Numbered from the stretch's first letter, positions 1 to 6,080 are shown. The stretch: 7,986 bases of DNA from JBQTIM01 sp052388135 (GCA_052388135.1 JBQTIM010000185.1:1-7986), one strand, 5' to 3'. A program made the numbers and translations. Notes: a model not told the origin generated them from the sequence alone.

Positions 1-52
1 CCGAAAGCCGAAGTTGCAGCCCCAAATGGGGTTATTGAGATAGGCTCTTAAG
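1..52. repeat. Right end of a repeat element, cut by the window edge
   Basis: Bases 1-33 match the reverse complement of bases 1092-1124, inside the palindromic element further on, at 28 of 33 positions without gaps. Weaker similarity continues to about base 52, and both copies run into a TAAG-like end. A small stem CCCC-AAAT-GGGG sits at 20-31. The segment therefore looks like one arm of a second, diverged member of the same repeat family, whose other arm would lie left of the window. It stops just before the start codon at 55. The outer boundary and family membership are inferred from this single alignment. Confidence 0.55.
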
Positions 53-54
53 TT

Positions 55-696
55 ATGTCCGCCTTGACCCAGGACGTGAAGTGCCCCTGCGGCGAAGAGT
101 TCGAAGCCGAGCTTTTCGCCGCCGTCAACGCGCAGAGGGAGCCGGAACTCAAGGACGCCGTCTTGGCCGGCCAATTGAACGTGGTGGAATGCTCCATGTG
201 CCGCCGCCTGATCTACGCGGAGCGGTTCGTCCTGTATCACGATCCCGCGGCCGAACTGCTGGCGTTCGTCTATCCCGCCGACTTTCAGGCGGAAGAGGCC
301 CGATGGAAGGCCAAGACCGAGGAAGACTTCGAGGCCGCCGCCGCCGCCCAAAAACCGGAAGAGCGTTTGCCCTACCGCCCGATGACCCTCTTCGGCCTCG
401 ACGCCCTGGCGGCCCGGCTGTCCAGGGAGCAGGAGCAGGCCGACCAAGCCCAGGTGGCCGAACTTTTGGCGGAAGGGCTGGCCCTGCGCCTCCTGCGGCT
501 CAAACCTTCCCTCGCCCGCTCCCAGGATTTGCCCCCCGTGCTCGTGCTGGCCAAGGAGGAGGAAGACCCCCGCCGGGCGTTGAAGCGCGGCCTCGAGCGC
601 CTGCTGCTGGCCAACGACCGGCTGACGGTTTACGCCGCCCTGCGGGACAGGCTTTCCCGCGACGGCGAGAGCGTCTCCTGGACGGAGGCGAATTGA
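55..696 (+). CDS. CpXC-domain protein
   Basis: The 213-residue protein begins with a domain matching the CpXC family. It has Cys10-Pro-Cys12-Gly followed by an acidic stretch, an 'N-x6-E-P-E-L' segment around residues 25-32, and a second cysteine pair at Cys46-x2-Cys49. A 'LYHDP' segment follows at 60-64. Two such pairs suggest a bound zinc ion, which is inferred. The function of this family is not established, and none is assigned here. Residues from about 75 onward are rich in Glu, Ala, Arg and Leu and are probably helical; I recognise no second domain there. No signal peptide or membrane segment is visible, so a cytoplasmic protein is likely. The start has only a weak AGG at 42-44 as a ribosome site, but it places the CPC motif at the usual distance from the N-terminus. 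The stop overlaps the next start by one base (TGATG), so the two genes are probably translationally coupled. Confidence 0.85.
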   Translation: MSALTQDVKCPCGEEFEAELFAAVNAQREPELKDAVLAGQLNVVECSMCRRLIYAERFVLYHDPAAELLAFVYPADFQAEEARWKAKTEEDFEAAAAAQKPEERLPYRPMTLFGLDALAARLSREQEQADQAQVAELLAEGLALRLLRLKPSLARSQDLPPVLVLAKEEEDPRRALKRGLERLLLANDRLTVYAALRDRLSRDGESVSWTEAN

Positions 697-1079
697 TGCT
701 GTCGGAAGTGAAGTCCTCCCATTCGCGGGAGCGCGCCTGGTTCCATTCCGTGGATGGGGACCTTTACGTGAGCCCCGGGCCCGGCGGGGGCGTCGCCGCT
801 TTCGAGCTGGCCTGCCTCCACGCCGGCGCCGCCGGCCGCCGCGAGGTCTGGGCGGAATGGACGGAGAAAGGCGGCCTCCGCGCCGGACTGGTGGATTCCA
901 AGGAGACCGGCGACCGCGGGCACGACATGATGTCGCCTTTGGTGAACTTGTCCGGCGCCGCGGGAGCGGAGGCCGTCCCCGTCCTGCTGGCGTTCCTTCG
1001 CCGCCAGGGCGAAGGGGTACCCGAGGCGTGGCGCTCGTTCATAGAAGAGAGGCTCGCGCGGGCGGACCATGGCGCTTAG
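696..1079 (+). CDS. Small hypothetical protein coupled to the CpXC gene
   Basis: The ATG at 696 shares one base with the TGA of the CpXC gene, and the frame ends at TAG 1077-1079, giving 127 residues. I do not recognise the family. The protein is soluble-looking, with one cysteine, no signal peptide and no membrane segment. An N-terminal part (about residues 10-60) has alternating hydrophobic and polar residues consistent with beta strands ('AWFHSVDGDLYVSPG', 'REVWAEWTEKG'). A C-terminal helical part follows (about 88-122, with 'VPVLLAFLRRQ' and 'WRSFIEERLARA'). The frame is open upstream to base 81, but that part overlaps the CpXC gene and reads as Arg/Pro/Gly-rich shadow sequence, so the overlapping ATG is preferred. 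Tight coupling suggests a shared role with the CpXC protein. Its stop codon ends exactly where the palindromic element begins. Confidence 0.7.
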   Translation: MLSEVKSSHSRERAWFHSVDGDLYVSPGPGGGVAAFELACLHAGAAGRREVWAEWTEKGGLRAGLVDSKETGDRGHDMMSPLVNLSGAAGAEAVPVLLAFLRRQGEGVPEAWRSFIEERLARADHGA

Positions 1080-1240
1080 AAGTCATCCGAAAACCTCCTT
1101 TCGGGCTGCAATTTCGGCTTTTGGCCTGCGTCTTTGCAGTCTTCGGTTTACATACCACCTCGGGTATGCTCGCCTCAGCCTGCTTCGACTGGGCTCAAAA
1201 TCCGAAATTTCGCTTCCGAGTGAGGTTTCCGGATGACTTC
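1079..1240. mobile_element. 162-bp palindromic MITE-like element
   Basis: The ends are inverted repeats: GAAGTCATCCGAAAACCTC at 1079-1097 and GAGGTTTCCGGATGACTTC at 1222-1240 pair with one mismatch in 19. The symmetry runs through the whole element. Aligning the two 81-base arms without gaps gives 52 matches by hand, and the centre is a small hairpin (CATACC 1151-1156 with GGTATG 1163-1168) whose axis coincides with the centre of the element. Local stems also occur at 1087-1104 (CCGAAA/TTTCGG) and 1203-1212 (CGAAATTTCG). G+C is about 52% by my count, clearly below the flanking genes. It encodes no plausible protein. Terminal inverted repeats, small size and no coding capacity fit a MITE or a related palindromic repeat. 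No clear target-site duplication is visible, and no transposase is present to identify a parent. This is also the only gene-free gap of its size in the window. Confidence 0.65.
1222..1232 (+). promoter_or_regulatory. Ribosome-binding site supplied by the repeat element
   Basis: GAGG at 1222-1225 lies 7 bases before the ATG at 1233, a good Shine-Dalgarno arrangement. Both lie within the right terminal inverted repeat. An in-frame TGA at 1221-1223 rules out any start further upstream, which supports 1233 as the start used now. By symmetry, the left end carries the same GAGG-N7-ATG reading outward on the - strand (ATG at 1086-1084), but that frame stops after 15 codons. Confidence 0.6.
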
Positions 1241-2459
1241 GAACCTTTTGTCCCGCGTCCCTTCCCCGTGGCGCGAGCGCTTCGCGGAGCTGGGCCGCAT
1301 GGCCCACGCGCGCGGCCTTTCCCTTTGCCTCGTGGGCGGCTGCGTGAGGGACCTGCTTCTCCGCCGCGCGCCCCTGGATTGGGACGTGGCGGGGGAAGGT
1401 TCCCTGGAGGAGTTCGTTCGGGAGGCGGCCAAGGTTTTCTCGGCGGGCCTCGTGGAGCACCCCGCCTTTTTGACGTTCACTTTCCATTTCCCCGACGGCA
1501 CGTCGCTGGACGCCGCCACCGCGCGGCGCGAGACCTACGCTTCGCCGGCCGCCCTGCCCGCCGTTTCGCCGGGCGCTCTGGCCGACGATTTCGCGCGGCG
1601 GGACTTCACGGCCAACGCCCTGGCCGTGGGCCTCACCCCGGACCGGTGGGGGGAACTGCTGGATCCGTTCCATGGCCGTGCCGACATCGCCCGCGGGCTC
1701 GTCCGCGCCCTGCACGCCAAAAGCTTTGAGGACGATCCCACGCGGGTCCACCGCGCCGCCCGTTACGCCGGCCGCTGCGGCTGGACCGTCGAGCCGAACA
1801 CTTTGAACTGGATCAAGGCCTGCGCCGCCGCCGGCCATCCCGCCCGCTTGAGCCCGGCGCGCCTGCGCAACGAGCTGGAAAAAATTCTGCAGGAGGAGGA
1901 CCCGCGCCCGGCCCTGAAGCTCCTTCGTTCCTGGGGTTACTGGCGTTTTTGGAATCCCGCCTGGAAGTGGAGTCCTTTTTTGGACAAGGCTCTGGCCCCC
2001 GGGAAAGTCCTTCGACCCGCGGCGGGCCGCGGAGCAAAGGCGGATCGGACGCTTTTCCGCCTCCTGGCCCTCTGCCGCGGCTCGGCGCCCGAAGCGGCGG
2101 CGCAAGACCTGGCGGCGCTGGCTTTTCCCCGCGCCGTCTGGGACGCCGCGCAAAGGGCTCTGTCCATCCTGCGGGACTTGGACGCCCGGCGTCTCCCCGC
2201 GGACGCTCCGCCCGCGGCCCAGGCCGCCACGGTGGAGGCGTTCCTGAGTTTCGCCGCCAAAGACAAAGGCGCGTTCAAACGTTGGAAATCCGCCGCGCCC
2301 CTCCTTTCCGGCGAAGACCTGCGCGCCATGGGCCACGCCCCCGGCCCCCTCTACCAGGAAATCTTCTCCTCCCTGGCCCGCGCCCGCTGGACCGGACGCG
2401 TGAAAACGCGCCCGCAGGAGCGCCGCCACGTCATTGACAATTTTCCGTTAAAGAAATAG
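1233..2459 (+). CDS. cca: tRNA nucleotidyltransferase (CCA-adding type, class II)
   Basis: This enzyme adds some or all of the CCA end to tRNAs, using CTP and/or ATP. The 408-residue protein has the class II nucleotidyltransferase hallmarks in order. 'LVGGCVRD' lies at 33-40, the metal-binding pair Asp49-x-Asp51 ('LDWDVA') follows, and 'SLDAATARRETY' at 91-102 carries the third acidic position. 'RRDFTANA' lies at 122-129, 'DPFHG' at 144-148, and 'EDDPTRVHRAARYAGR' at 166-181. Residues about 200-240 ('RLRNELEKIL...ALKLLRSWGYW') fit the tRNA-binding helical region. No HD phosphohydrolase motif is seen in the C-terminal part. Sequence alone does not say whether it adds CCA, only CC, or only A, so the symbol is generic. 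The start codon and first codons come from the right end of the repeat element. Possible older starts are TTG at codon 6 and ATG at codon 23. The gene ends 13 bases before trpS. Confidence 0.9.
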   Translation: MTSNLLSRVPSPWRERFAELGRMAHARGLSLCLVGGCVRDLLLRRAPLDWDVAGEGSLEEFVREAAKVFSAGLVEHPAFLTFTFHFPDGTSLDAATARRETYASPAALPAVSPGALADDFARRDFTANALAVGLTPDRWGELLDPFHGRADIARGLVRALHAKSFEDDPTRVHRAARYAGRCGWTVEPNTLNWIKACAAAGHPARLSPARLRNELEKILQEEDPRPALKLLRSWGYWRFWNPAWKWSPFLDKALAPGKVLRPAAGRGAKADRTLFRLLALCRGSAPEAAAQDLAALAFPRAVWDAAQRALSILRDLDARRLPADAPPAAQAATVEAFLSFAAKDKGAFKRWKSAAPLLSGEDLRAMGHAPGPLYQEIFSSLARARWTGRVKTRPQERRHVIDNFPLKK

Positions 2460-2462
2460 TCT
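2434..2462 (+). promoter_or_regulatory. Possible sigma-70 promoter for trpS
   Basis: A perfect TTGACA lies at 2434-2439, in an unusually AT-rich stretch at the end of the nucleotidyltransferase gene. Seventeen bases later comes TAGTCT (2457-2462), which keeps only the T1, A2 and T6 positions of a -10 box and overlaps the stop codon. Transcription would start about 4-8 bases before the trpS ATG, giving an almost leaderless message. The weak -10 box keeps confidence low. Confidence 0.3.
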
Positions 2463-2472
2463 GAGAATCCCG

Positions 2473-3480
2473 ATGACACAAGCTCCTTCCGCTTCCAAGA
2501 CCAAGGTCATCCTCTCCGGCATGCGCCCGACGGGAAAACTGCATCTGGGCAACTACTGGGGCGCCCTCTCCCGCTGGCTGGAATTGCAGAAAGACCCCGG
2601 CTTCCGTTGCTTTTATATGGTGGCGGACCTCCACGCCCTGACCACCGGCTACCAGGACGTGAAGGGAATGAAAGCCGCCGTGGAGGACATGGTGCTGGAC
2701 TGGCTGGCCGCGGGACTGGACCCGGAGAAATCCGTCATCTTCCGCCAGTCGGCCGTTCCGGAGCATTCGGAGCTGGCCGTCCTGCTGTCCATGATCACGC
2801 CCCTGGGCTGGCTGGAGCGCATCCCTACCTATAAGGAGCAGTTGAGGGAGCTCTCCGAGCGCGAGATCACCACCCACGGTTTCCTGGGCTACCCCGTCCT
2901 CCAGGCGGCCGACATCCTCCTGTATAAAGCCTTCGGCGTTCCCGTGGGCGAAGATCAGCTTTCCCATTTGGAGCTTTGCCAGGACATCGCCCGGCGCTTC
3001 AACCATTTGTACGGAGCCGTCTTCCCCGAGCCCAAGGCTCTGCTGGGGGCCACGCCCAAAGTGCCGGGGCTGGACGGACGCAAGATGTCCAAGTCCTACA
3101 ACAACGCCGTCGAGCTTTCGGACTCCCCCGAGGTTTTGCAGAAGAAGGTCGCGCAAATGTTCACGGATCCGACCAAGGCCAAGGCCACGGACCCCGGCCA
3201 TCCCGAAGGCTGCGTGGTCTGCGCCCTGCACCGCATTTACAACCCGGACTGGGAAGCCCGCGAAAAGGACTGCCGCGAAGGCAAAATCGGCTGCATGCCG
3301 TCCAAAAAATCCCTGGCCGGCCTGATGGACGCCTCCTTGCGGCCTTTGCGGGAGAAGCGGGCCGCGCTGGCGGAAAAAACCGGCTTGGTGGCCGAGGTTT
3401 TGGCGGCGGGAAATCGCCAAGCCCGCGCCGCCGCCCGCGCCACGCTGGAGGAAGTCCACCGCGCCATGGGACTTTCCTGA
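2473..3480 (+). CDS. trpS: Tryptophanyl-tRNA synthetase
   Basis: This class I synthetase charges tRNA-Trp with tryptophan using ATP. The 335-residue length is normal for bacterial TrpS. The HIGH-type signature is 'PTGKLHLGN' (HLGN at 24-27), 'GEDQ' is at 159-162 and KMSKS is at 204-208. The region 'TTHGFLGYPVLQAADILLYKA' (133-153) is typical of the family. An insertion near the C-terminus carries Cys247, Cys250, Cys267 and Cys274. The spacing Cys267-x6-Cys274-x2-Ser277 resembles the C-x22-C-x6-C-x2-C iron-sulfur motif known from Thermotoga TrpS, but serine replaces the last cysteine and the first spacing differs. Whether a metal or cluster binds cannot be told. The ribosome site is weak (GAGA 2463-2466, 6 bases before ATG). 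The gene follows the nucleotidyltransferase by 13 bases, so the two tRNA-related genes may be co-transcribed. Confidence 0.96.
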   Translation: MTQAPSASKTKVILSGMRPTGKLHLGNYWGALSRWLELQKDPGFRCFYMVADLHALTTGYQDVKGMKAAVEDMVLDWLAAGLDPEKSVIFRQSAVPEHSELAVLLSMITPLGWLERIPTYKEQLRELSEREITTHGFLGYPVLQAADILLYKAFGVPVGEDQLSHLELCQDIARRFNHLYGAVFPEPKALLGATPKVPGLDGRKMSKSYNNAVELSDSPEVLQKKVAQMFTDPTKAKATDPGHPEGCVVCALHRIYNPDWEAREKDCREGKIGCMPSKKSLAGLMDASLRPLREKRAALAEKTGLVAEVLAAGNRQARAAARATLEEVHRAMGLS

Positions 3481-3486
3481 GCCAAA

Positions 3487-3495
3487 TGCTAAAAT
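3487..3495 (+). promoter_or_regulatory. Extended -10 promoter before scpA
   Basis: TGCTAAAAT at 3487-3495 is an extended -10 element (TG-N-TAAAAT) in the 46-base gap between trpS and scpA. Transcription would start near 3502, leaving a leader of about 25 bases. No good -35 box is seen at the usual distance, which is tolerable for an extended -10. The leader is GC-rich and has no recognisable Shine-Dalgarno sequence before the scpA ATG. Confidence 0.45.
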
Positions 3496-3526
3496 ACGCT
3501 TCGATCGCGCGCGGCGCGGCGCTCCC

Positions 3527-4363
3527 ATGAAAACCTACGACGTGCATCTCGACATCTTCGAAGGGCCTCTCGATCTCCTCCTGTACCTCATCAGGAAGAG
3601 CGACCTGGACATCTACGACATCCCCATTTCCCAAATCACTTCCGAATATCTGGCCTACATGGACGTCATGAAGGACCTGAGCCTGGACGTGGCCGGCGAG
3701 TTCCTCGTGATGGCCTCCACCTTGATGCAGATCAAGGCCCAGACGCTCCTGCCCGCGCCCTCGGTGGAGGGGGACGACGGGCCGGACCCGCGCGCCGAGC
3801 TGGTGAACCGCCTTTTGGAATACCAGCGCTACAAGGAAGCCGCCAAGGAGCTGCACCACAAGCTGGAGGCGAACAAGGACGTTTTCTATCGCGGCGCCCC
3901 CGTTTTCAGCGAGAACGACTACCACATGGACGCCTCGCTCTTCGATTTGCTGGACGCCTTCCGCGACGTCCTCAAGGAGCTCAAGCCCGAGGTGAGGGAA
4001 GTCCTCTACGAGGAAATCCCCATTGAGTTCAAGACCCGCGAAATTTTGGATTTTATGGAAGGCCGGCCCTACGCCACGTTCCGGGAGCTCCTGCGCCTGG
4101 CCACCAACCGGCACGGACTCATCGTCACGTTCCTGGCCCTGCTGGAGCTGATCCGCCTCAAGCAGATCGTGGCGCGCCAAGTGCAGATTTTCGGAGAGAT
4201 CCGCGTTTACAAAATCGAGGAAGGGCGCGAGATCCCCGATGTCGTCGAGGAAATGACCGCGGCCCGGCAATTGGACGAGCCGGCGGCGCCGCCCGCCGGC
4301 GAACCCGGAAGCGGCGAAGCCCAACAGCCGGGGACCCAGCCGTCCGGGCAAGACAATGGCTGA
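3527..4363 (+). CDS. scpA: Segregation and condensation protein A
   Basis: ScpA is the kleisin subunit that bridges the SMC heads and binds ScpB in the bacterial condensin complex, which acts in chromosome compaction and segregation. The 278-residue protein starts with the family signature 'FEGPLDLLLYLIRK' (11-24), followed by 'IYDIPISQITSEYL' and 'ASTLMQIKAQTLLP' (about 63-76). The C-terminal winged-helix part contains 'VTFLALLELIRLKQIVARQ', about residues 204-222. The last 30 or so residues are Pro/Gly/Ala/Glu-rich and probably disordered. No Shine-Dalgarno sequence is visible, but this ATG places the signature at its usual distance from the N-terminus. scpB follows after 53 bases. No smc gene is in the window, which is common because smc is often unlinked. 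Confidence 0.96.
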   Translation: MKTYDVHLDIFEGPLDLLLYLIRKSDLDIYDIPISQITSEYLAYMDVMKDLSLDVAGEFLVMASTLMQIKAQTLLPAPSVEGDDGPDPRAELVNRLLEYQRYKEAAKELHHKLEANKDVFYRGAPVFSENDYHMDASLFDLLDAFRDVLKELKPEVREVLYEEIPIEFKTREILDFMEGRPYATFRELLRLATNRHGLIVTFLALLELIRLKQIVARQVQIFGEIRVYKIEEGREIPDVVEEMTAARQLDEPAAPPAGEPGSGEAQQPGTQPSGQDNG

Positions 4364-4405
4364 GGAACGTTCGCTCCGTCCGCGGCCCGCCCGCGCTCTT
4401 CCTGT

Positions 4406-4410
4406 GAGGA
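4406..4410 (+). promoter_or_regulatory. Shine-Dalgarno site of scpB
   Basis: GAGGA at 4406-4410 lies 6 bases before the ATG at 4417, the clearest native ribosome-binding site in the window. It fixes the scpB start and contrasts with scpA, galT and glgA, where no such site is seen. Confidence 0.75.
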
Positions 4411-4416
4411 TCTCCA

Positions 4417-4995
4417 ATGGATGATTTAAGCCTTCGAAAAATATTGGAGCTGCTGCTCTGGATGACCGACCGCCCGCTCAAGCCGGCGGACTTCAAGGAG
4501 ATTCTGGGCGAGGAGTGCCCGCCGGAGGACAAGCTTCGCGAGGAGATTCTGAACGTGGGCAAAGAGCTGGACCTTCGGGACGCGCCCATGCAGCTCATGG
4601 AGGTGGCGGAAGGTTTTCAGACGGCTTCGCGTCCGCTTTACAGCCCCTGGGTGCGCCGCTTATACAAGGAAAGGACCACCCTGAGGCTGTCGCCCTCGGC
4701 CCTGGAGACTCTTTCCATCATCGCCTACCGCCAGCCCATCACGCGGTCGGGCATCGAGGAGATCCGCGGCGTCGAGGTTTCGGGCGTTCTGGAGAACCTG
4801 CTGGAGCGCAAGCTGGTGCGCATCGTCGGACGCAAGGAAGTCATGGGCCGCCCCCTGCTCTACGGCACCACGCCCGATTTCATGAGGCAGTTCGGCCTCA
4901 AGTCCCTGGCGGAGCTTCCCCGGCTCGAGGAGCTGGTCCCCTTGGAGGAGGCCTCCGCCGCGCCGGCCTCCGACGGGGAAGAAGGTCAAAAGTAA
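4417..4995 (+). CDS. scpB: Segregation and condensation protein B
   Basis: ScpB dimerises through winged-helix domains and binds ScpA, completing the SMC-ScpA-ScpB condensin. The 192-residue protein has the strongly conserved block 'LETLSIIAYRQPITRSGIEE' near residues 96-115. It is followed by 'IRGVEVSGVLENLLERKLVR', then 'IVGRKEVMGRPLLYGTTPDF' and 'FGLKSLAELPRLEEL'. The N-terminal winged helix begins at once ('LRKILELLLWMTDRPLKPAD'). The C-terminal tail of about 15 residues is Ala/Glu-rich. The good ribosome site 6 bases upstream supports the start. It is probably co-transcribed with scpA; the 53-base gap shows no terminator. Confidence 0.96.
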   Translation: MDDLSLRKILELLLWMTDRPLKPADFKEILGEECPPEDKLREEILNVGKELDLRDAPMQLMEVAEGFQTASRPLYSPWVRRLYKERTTLRLSPSALETLSIIAYRQPITRSGIEEIRGVEVSGVLENLLERKLVRIVGRKEVMGRPLLYGTTPDFMRQFGLKSLAELPRLEELVPLEEASAAPASDGEEGQK

Positions 4996-5026
4996 GGAAT
5001 ACGCAGGCCGGAGGGAAAAGGCAAAA

Positions 5027-5068
5027 ATGAACGTTCGTCGTTTCGGTTCCCGTTTCTCTCATGCCTGA
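5027..5068 (+). CDS. Possible 13-codon leader ORF overlapping the galT start
   Basis: ATG 5027 is preceded by AAGG at 5018-5021, spaced 5 bases. The frame reads MNVRRFGSRFSHA and stops at TGA 5066-5068, just past the galT ATG at 5061. galT itself has no visible ribosome site, so ribosomes finishing this peptide could restart on galT. The peptide has no recognisable homology, and an ORF this short may be chance. Confidence 0.2.
   Translation: MNVRRFGSRFSHA
5037..5056 (-). repeat. Left copy of inverted repeat flanking galT
   Basis: Read on the - strand, this segment is GAAACGGGAACCGAAACGAC. It matches 6081-6101 on the + strand at 18 of 21 aligned positions with one gap. It ends 4 bases before the galT start codon. 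The sequence is purine-rich on the - strand and of low complexity, so the match could be a remnant of a short dispersed repeat rather than a transposon end. Confidence 0.4.
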
Positions 5069-6080
5069 GCTCCGGCGCGATCCCATCATCGGCCGCTGGG
5101 TCATCGTCTCCACGGACCGCAGCAAGCGGCCCAGCGACTTCGGCCGCGCCCGCGACGGCCAGGGCGCCATCCCCTGTCCCTTCTGCCCCGGCAACGAGGC
5201 CAAGACGCCGCCGGAGCTTTTGGCCTACGGGCCGTCCAGCCGCGCCGGCAACGCCCCGGGCTGGTGGGTGCGCGTGGTCCCCAACAAATTTCCCGCGCTG
5301 AAGGTGGAGGGCCAGCTCCACCGGTCGGGCGAGGGCCTCTACGACCGCATGGACGGCCTGGGCGCCCACGAGGTGGTCATCGAAACTGCCGACCACAACA
5401 CGCCTCTGCAGAAGCTCGACGACGCCCGCCTGGAGGACGTCTTCTGGTCCTACCGCGACCGCATCGTGGATTTGAAGAAGGATCCGCGGCTCGAATACGT
5501 CCTCATCTTCAAGAACCACGGCTCGGCGGCCGGCGCCACCTTGAGCCACCCTCATTCCCAGCTCATCGCCACGCCCATGGTGCCCATCCGCGTCAAGCAG
5601 GAGATGCAGGGCGCGGCCGCCTACTTCGAATACAAGGAGCGCTGCATCTTCTGCGACATCATCCAGCAGGAGCAGTCGCAGAAGGTCCGCCTGGTGGACG
5701 AGAACCAGGATTTCGTGGCCATCGCGCCCTTCGCCAGCCGCTTCCCCTTCGAGACCTGGGTGCTGCCCAAGAAACACGACTACAATTTCGAGGACATCCA
5801 GAAGTCGGAGATGGGGCACCTGGCCCGCATGGTCAAGAGCGTCCTGCGCCGGCTGGACGGCGTGCTGGACGATCCGCCCTACAACTTCGTCATCCACAAC
5901 TCGCCGCTGAAATCGAACTTCCTGGCGCATTACCACTGGCACATCGAGATCATCCCCAAGCTGACGCAGACCGCCGGTTTCGAGTGGGGCACCGGCTTCT
6001 ACATCAACCCCACGCCGCCCGAACAGGCGGCGGCCTTCCTCAGGGAAATCGAATCCATCAACGGCGTGAAACCCGAATAG
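5061..6080 (+). CDS. galT: Galactose-1-phosphate uridylyltransferase (GalT family)
   Basis: The family transfers UMP between UDP-glucose and galactose-1-phosphate in the Leloir pathway, through a histidine-linked intermediate. The 339-residue protein has the N-terminal 'RRDPIIGRWVIVSTDR' (5-20), a zinc pair Cys39-x2-Cys42 in 'CPFCPGNE', 'ADHN' with His112, and the active-site 'HPHSQ' (His163 and His165, the latter the likely nucleophile). A second cysteine pair lies at 195-198 ('CIFCDI'), and 'YHWHIEIIPK' (291-300) carries the C-terminal histidines. E. coli GalT has HPHGQ where this has HPHSQ, and related enzymes act on ADP-glucose. With glgA next door, an ADP-sugar role is a reasonable alternative. 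No Shine-Dalgarno sequence precedes the ATG, but the conserved N-terminus starts at residue 3, so the start is firm. Confidence 0.88.
   Translation: MPELRRDPIIGRWVIVSTDRSKRPSDFGRARDGQGAIPCPFCPGNEAKTPPELLAYGPSSRAGNAPGWWVRVVPNKFPALKVEGQLHRSGEGLYDRMDGLGAHEVVIETADHNTPLQKLDDARLEDVFWSYRDRIVDLKKDPRLEYVLIFKNHGSAAGATLSHPHSQLIATPMVPIRVKQEMQGAAAYFEYKERCIFCDIIQQEQSQKVRLVDENQDFVAIAPFASRFPFETWVLPKKHDYNFEDIQKSEMGHLARMVKSVLRRLDGVLDDPPYNFVIHNSPLKSNFLAHYHWHIEIIPKLTQTAGFEWGTGFYINPTPPEQAAAFLREIESINGVKPE

Noticed and set aside
81..695. Upstream extension of the small hypothetical gene
   Set aside because: It lies wholly within the CpXC gene in another frame and reads as Arg/Pro/Gly-rich sequence. The ATG at 696 fits a coupled start.
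1079..1240. Palindrome as an ordinary intrinsic terminator
   Set aside because: The stem is far longer than a terminator, has no T tract after it, and its ends run into the next gene's start codon. The matching segment at 1-33 also points to a dispersed repeat.
857..1729. + strand ORF running through the palindromic element
   Set aside because: It overlaps two better-supported genes out of frame and has the composition of a shadow.
1083..2429. Long - strand ORF of 448 codons opposite the tRNA nucleotidyltransferase gene
   Set aside because: It is an antisense shadow of a gene with clear family motifs. The translation is Arg/Gly/Ala-rich without a recognisable domain, as expected opposite GC-rich coding sequence.
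3161..4417. Long - strand ORF opposite trpS and scpA
   Set aside because: It spans two well-supported opposite genes and the gap between them, and its translation shows no family motif.
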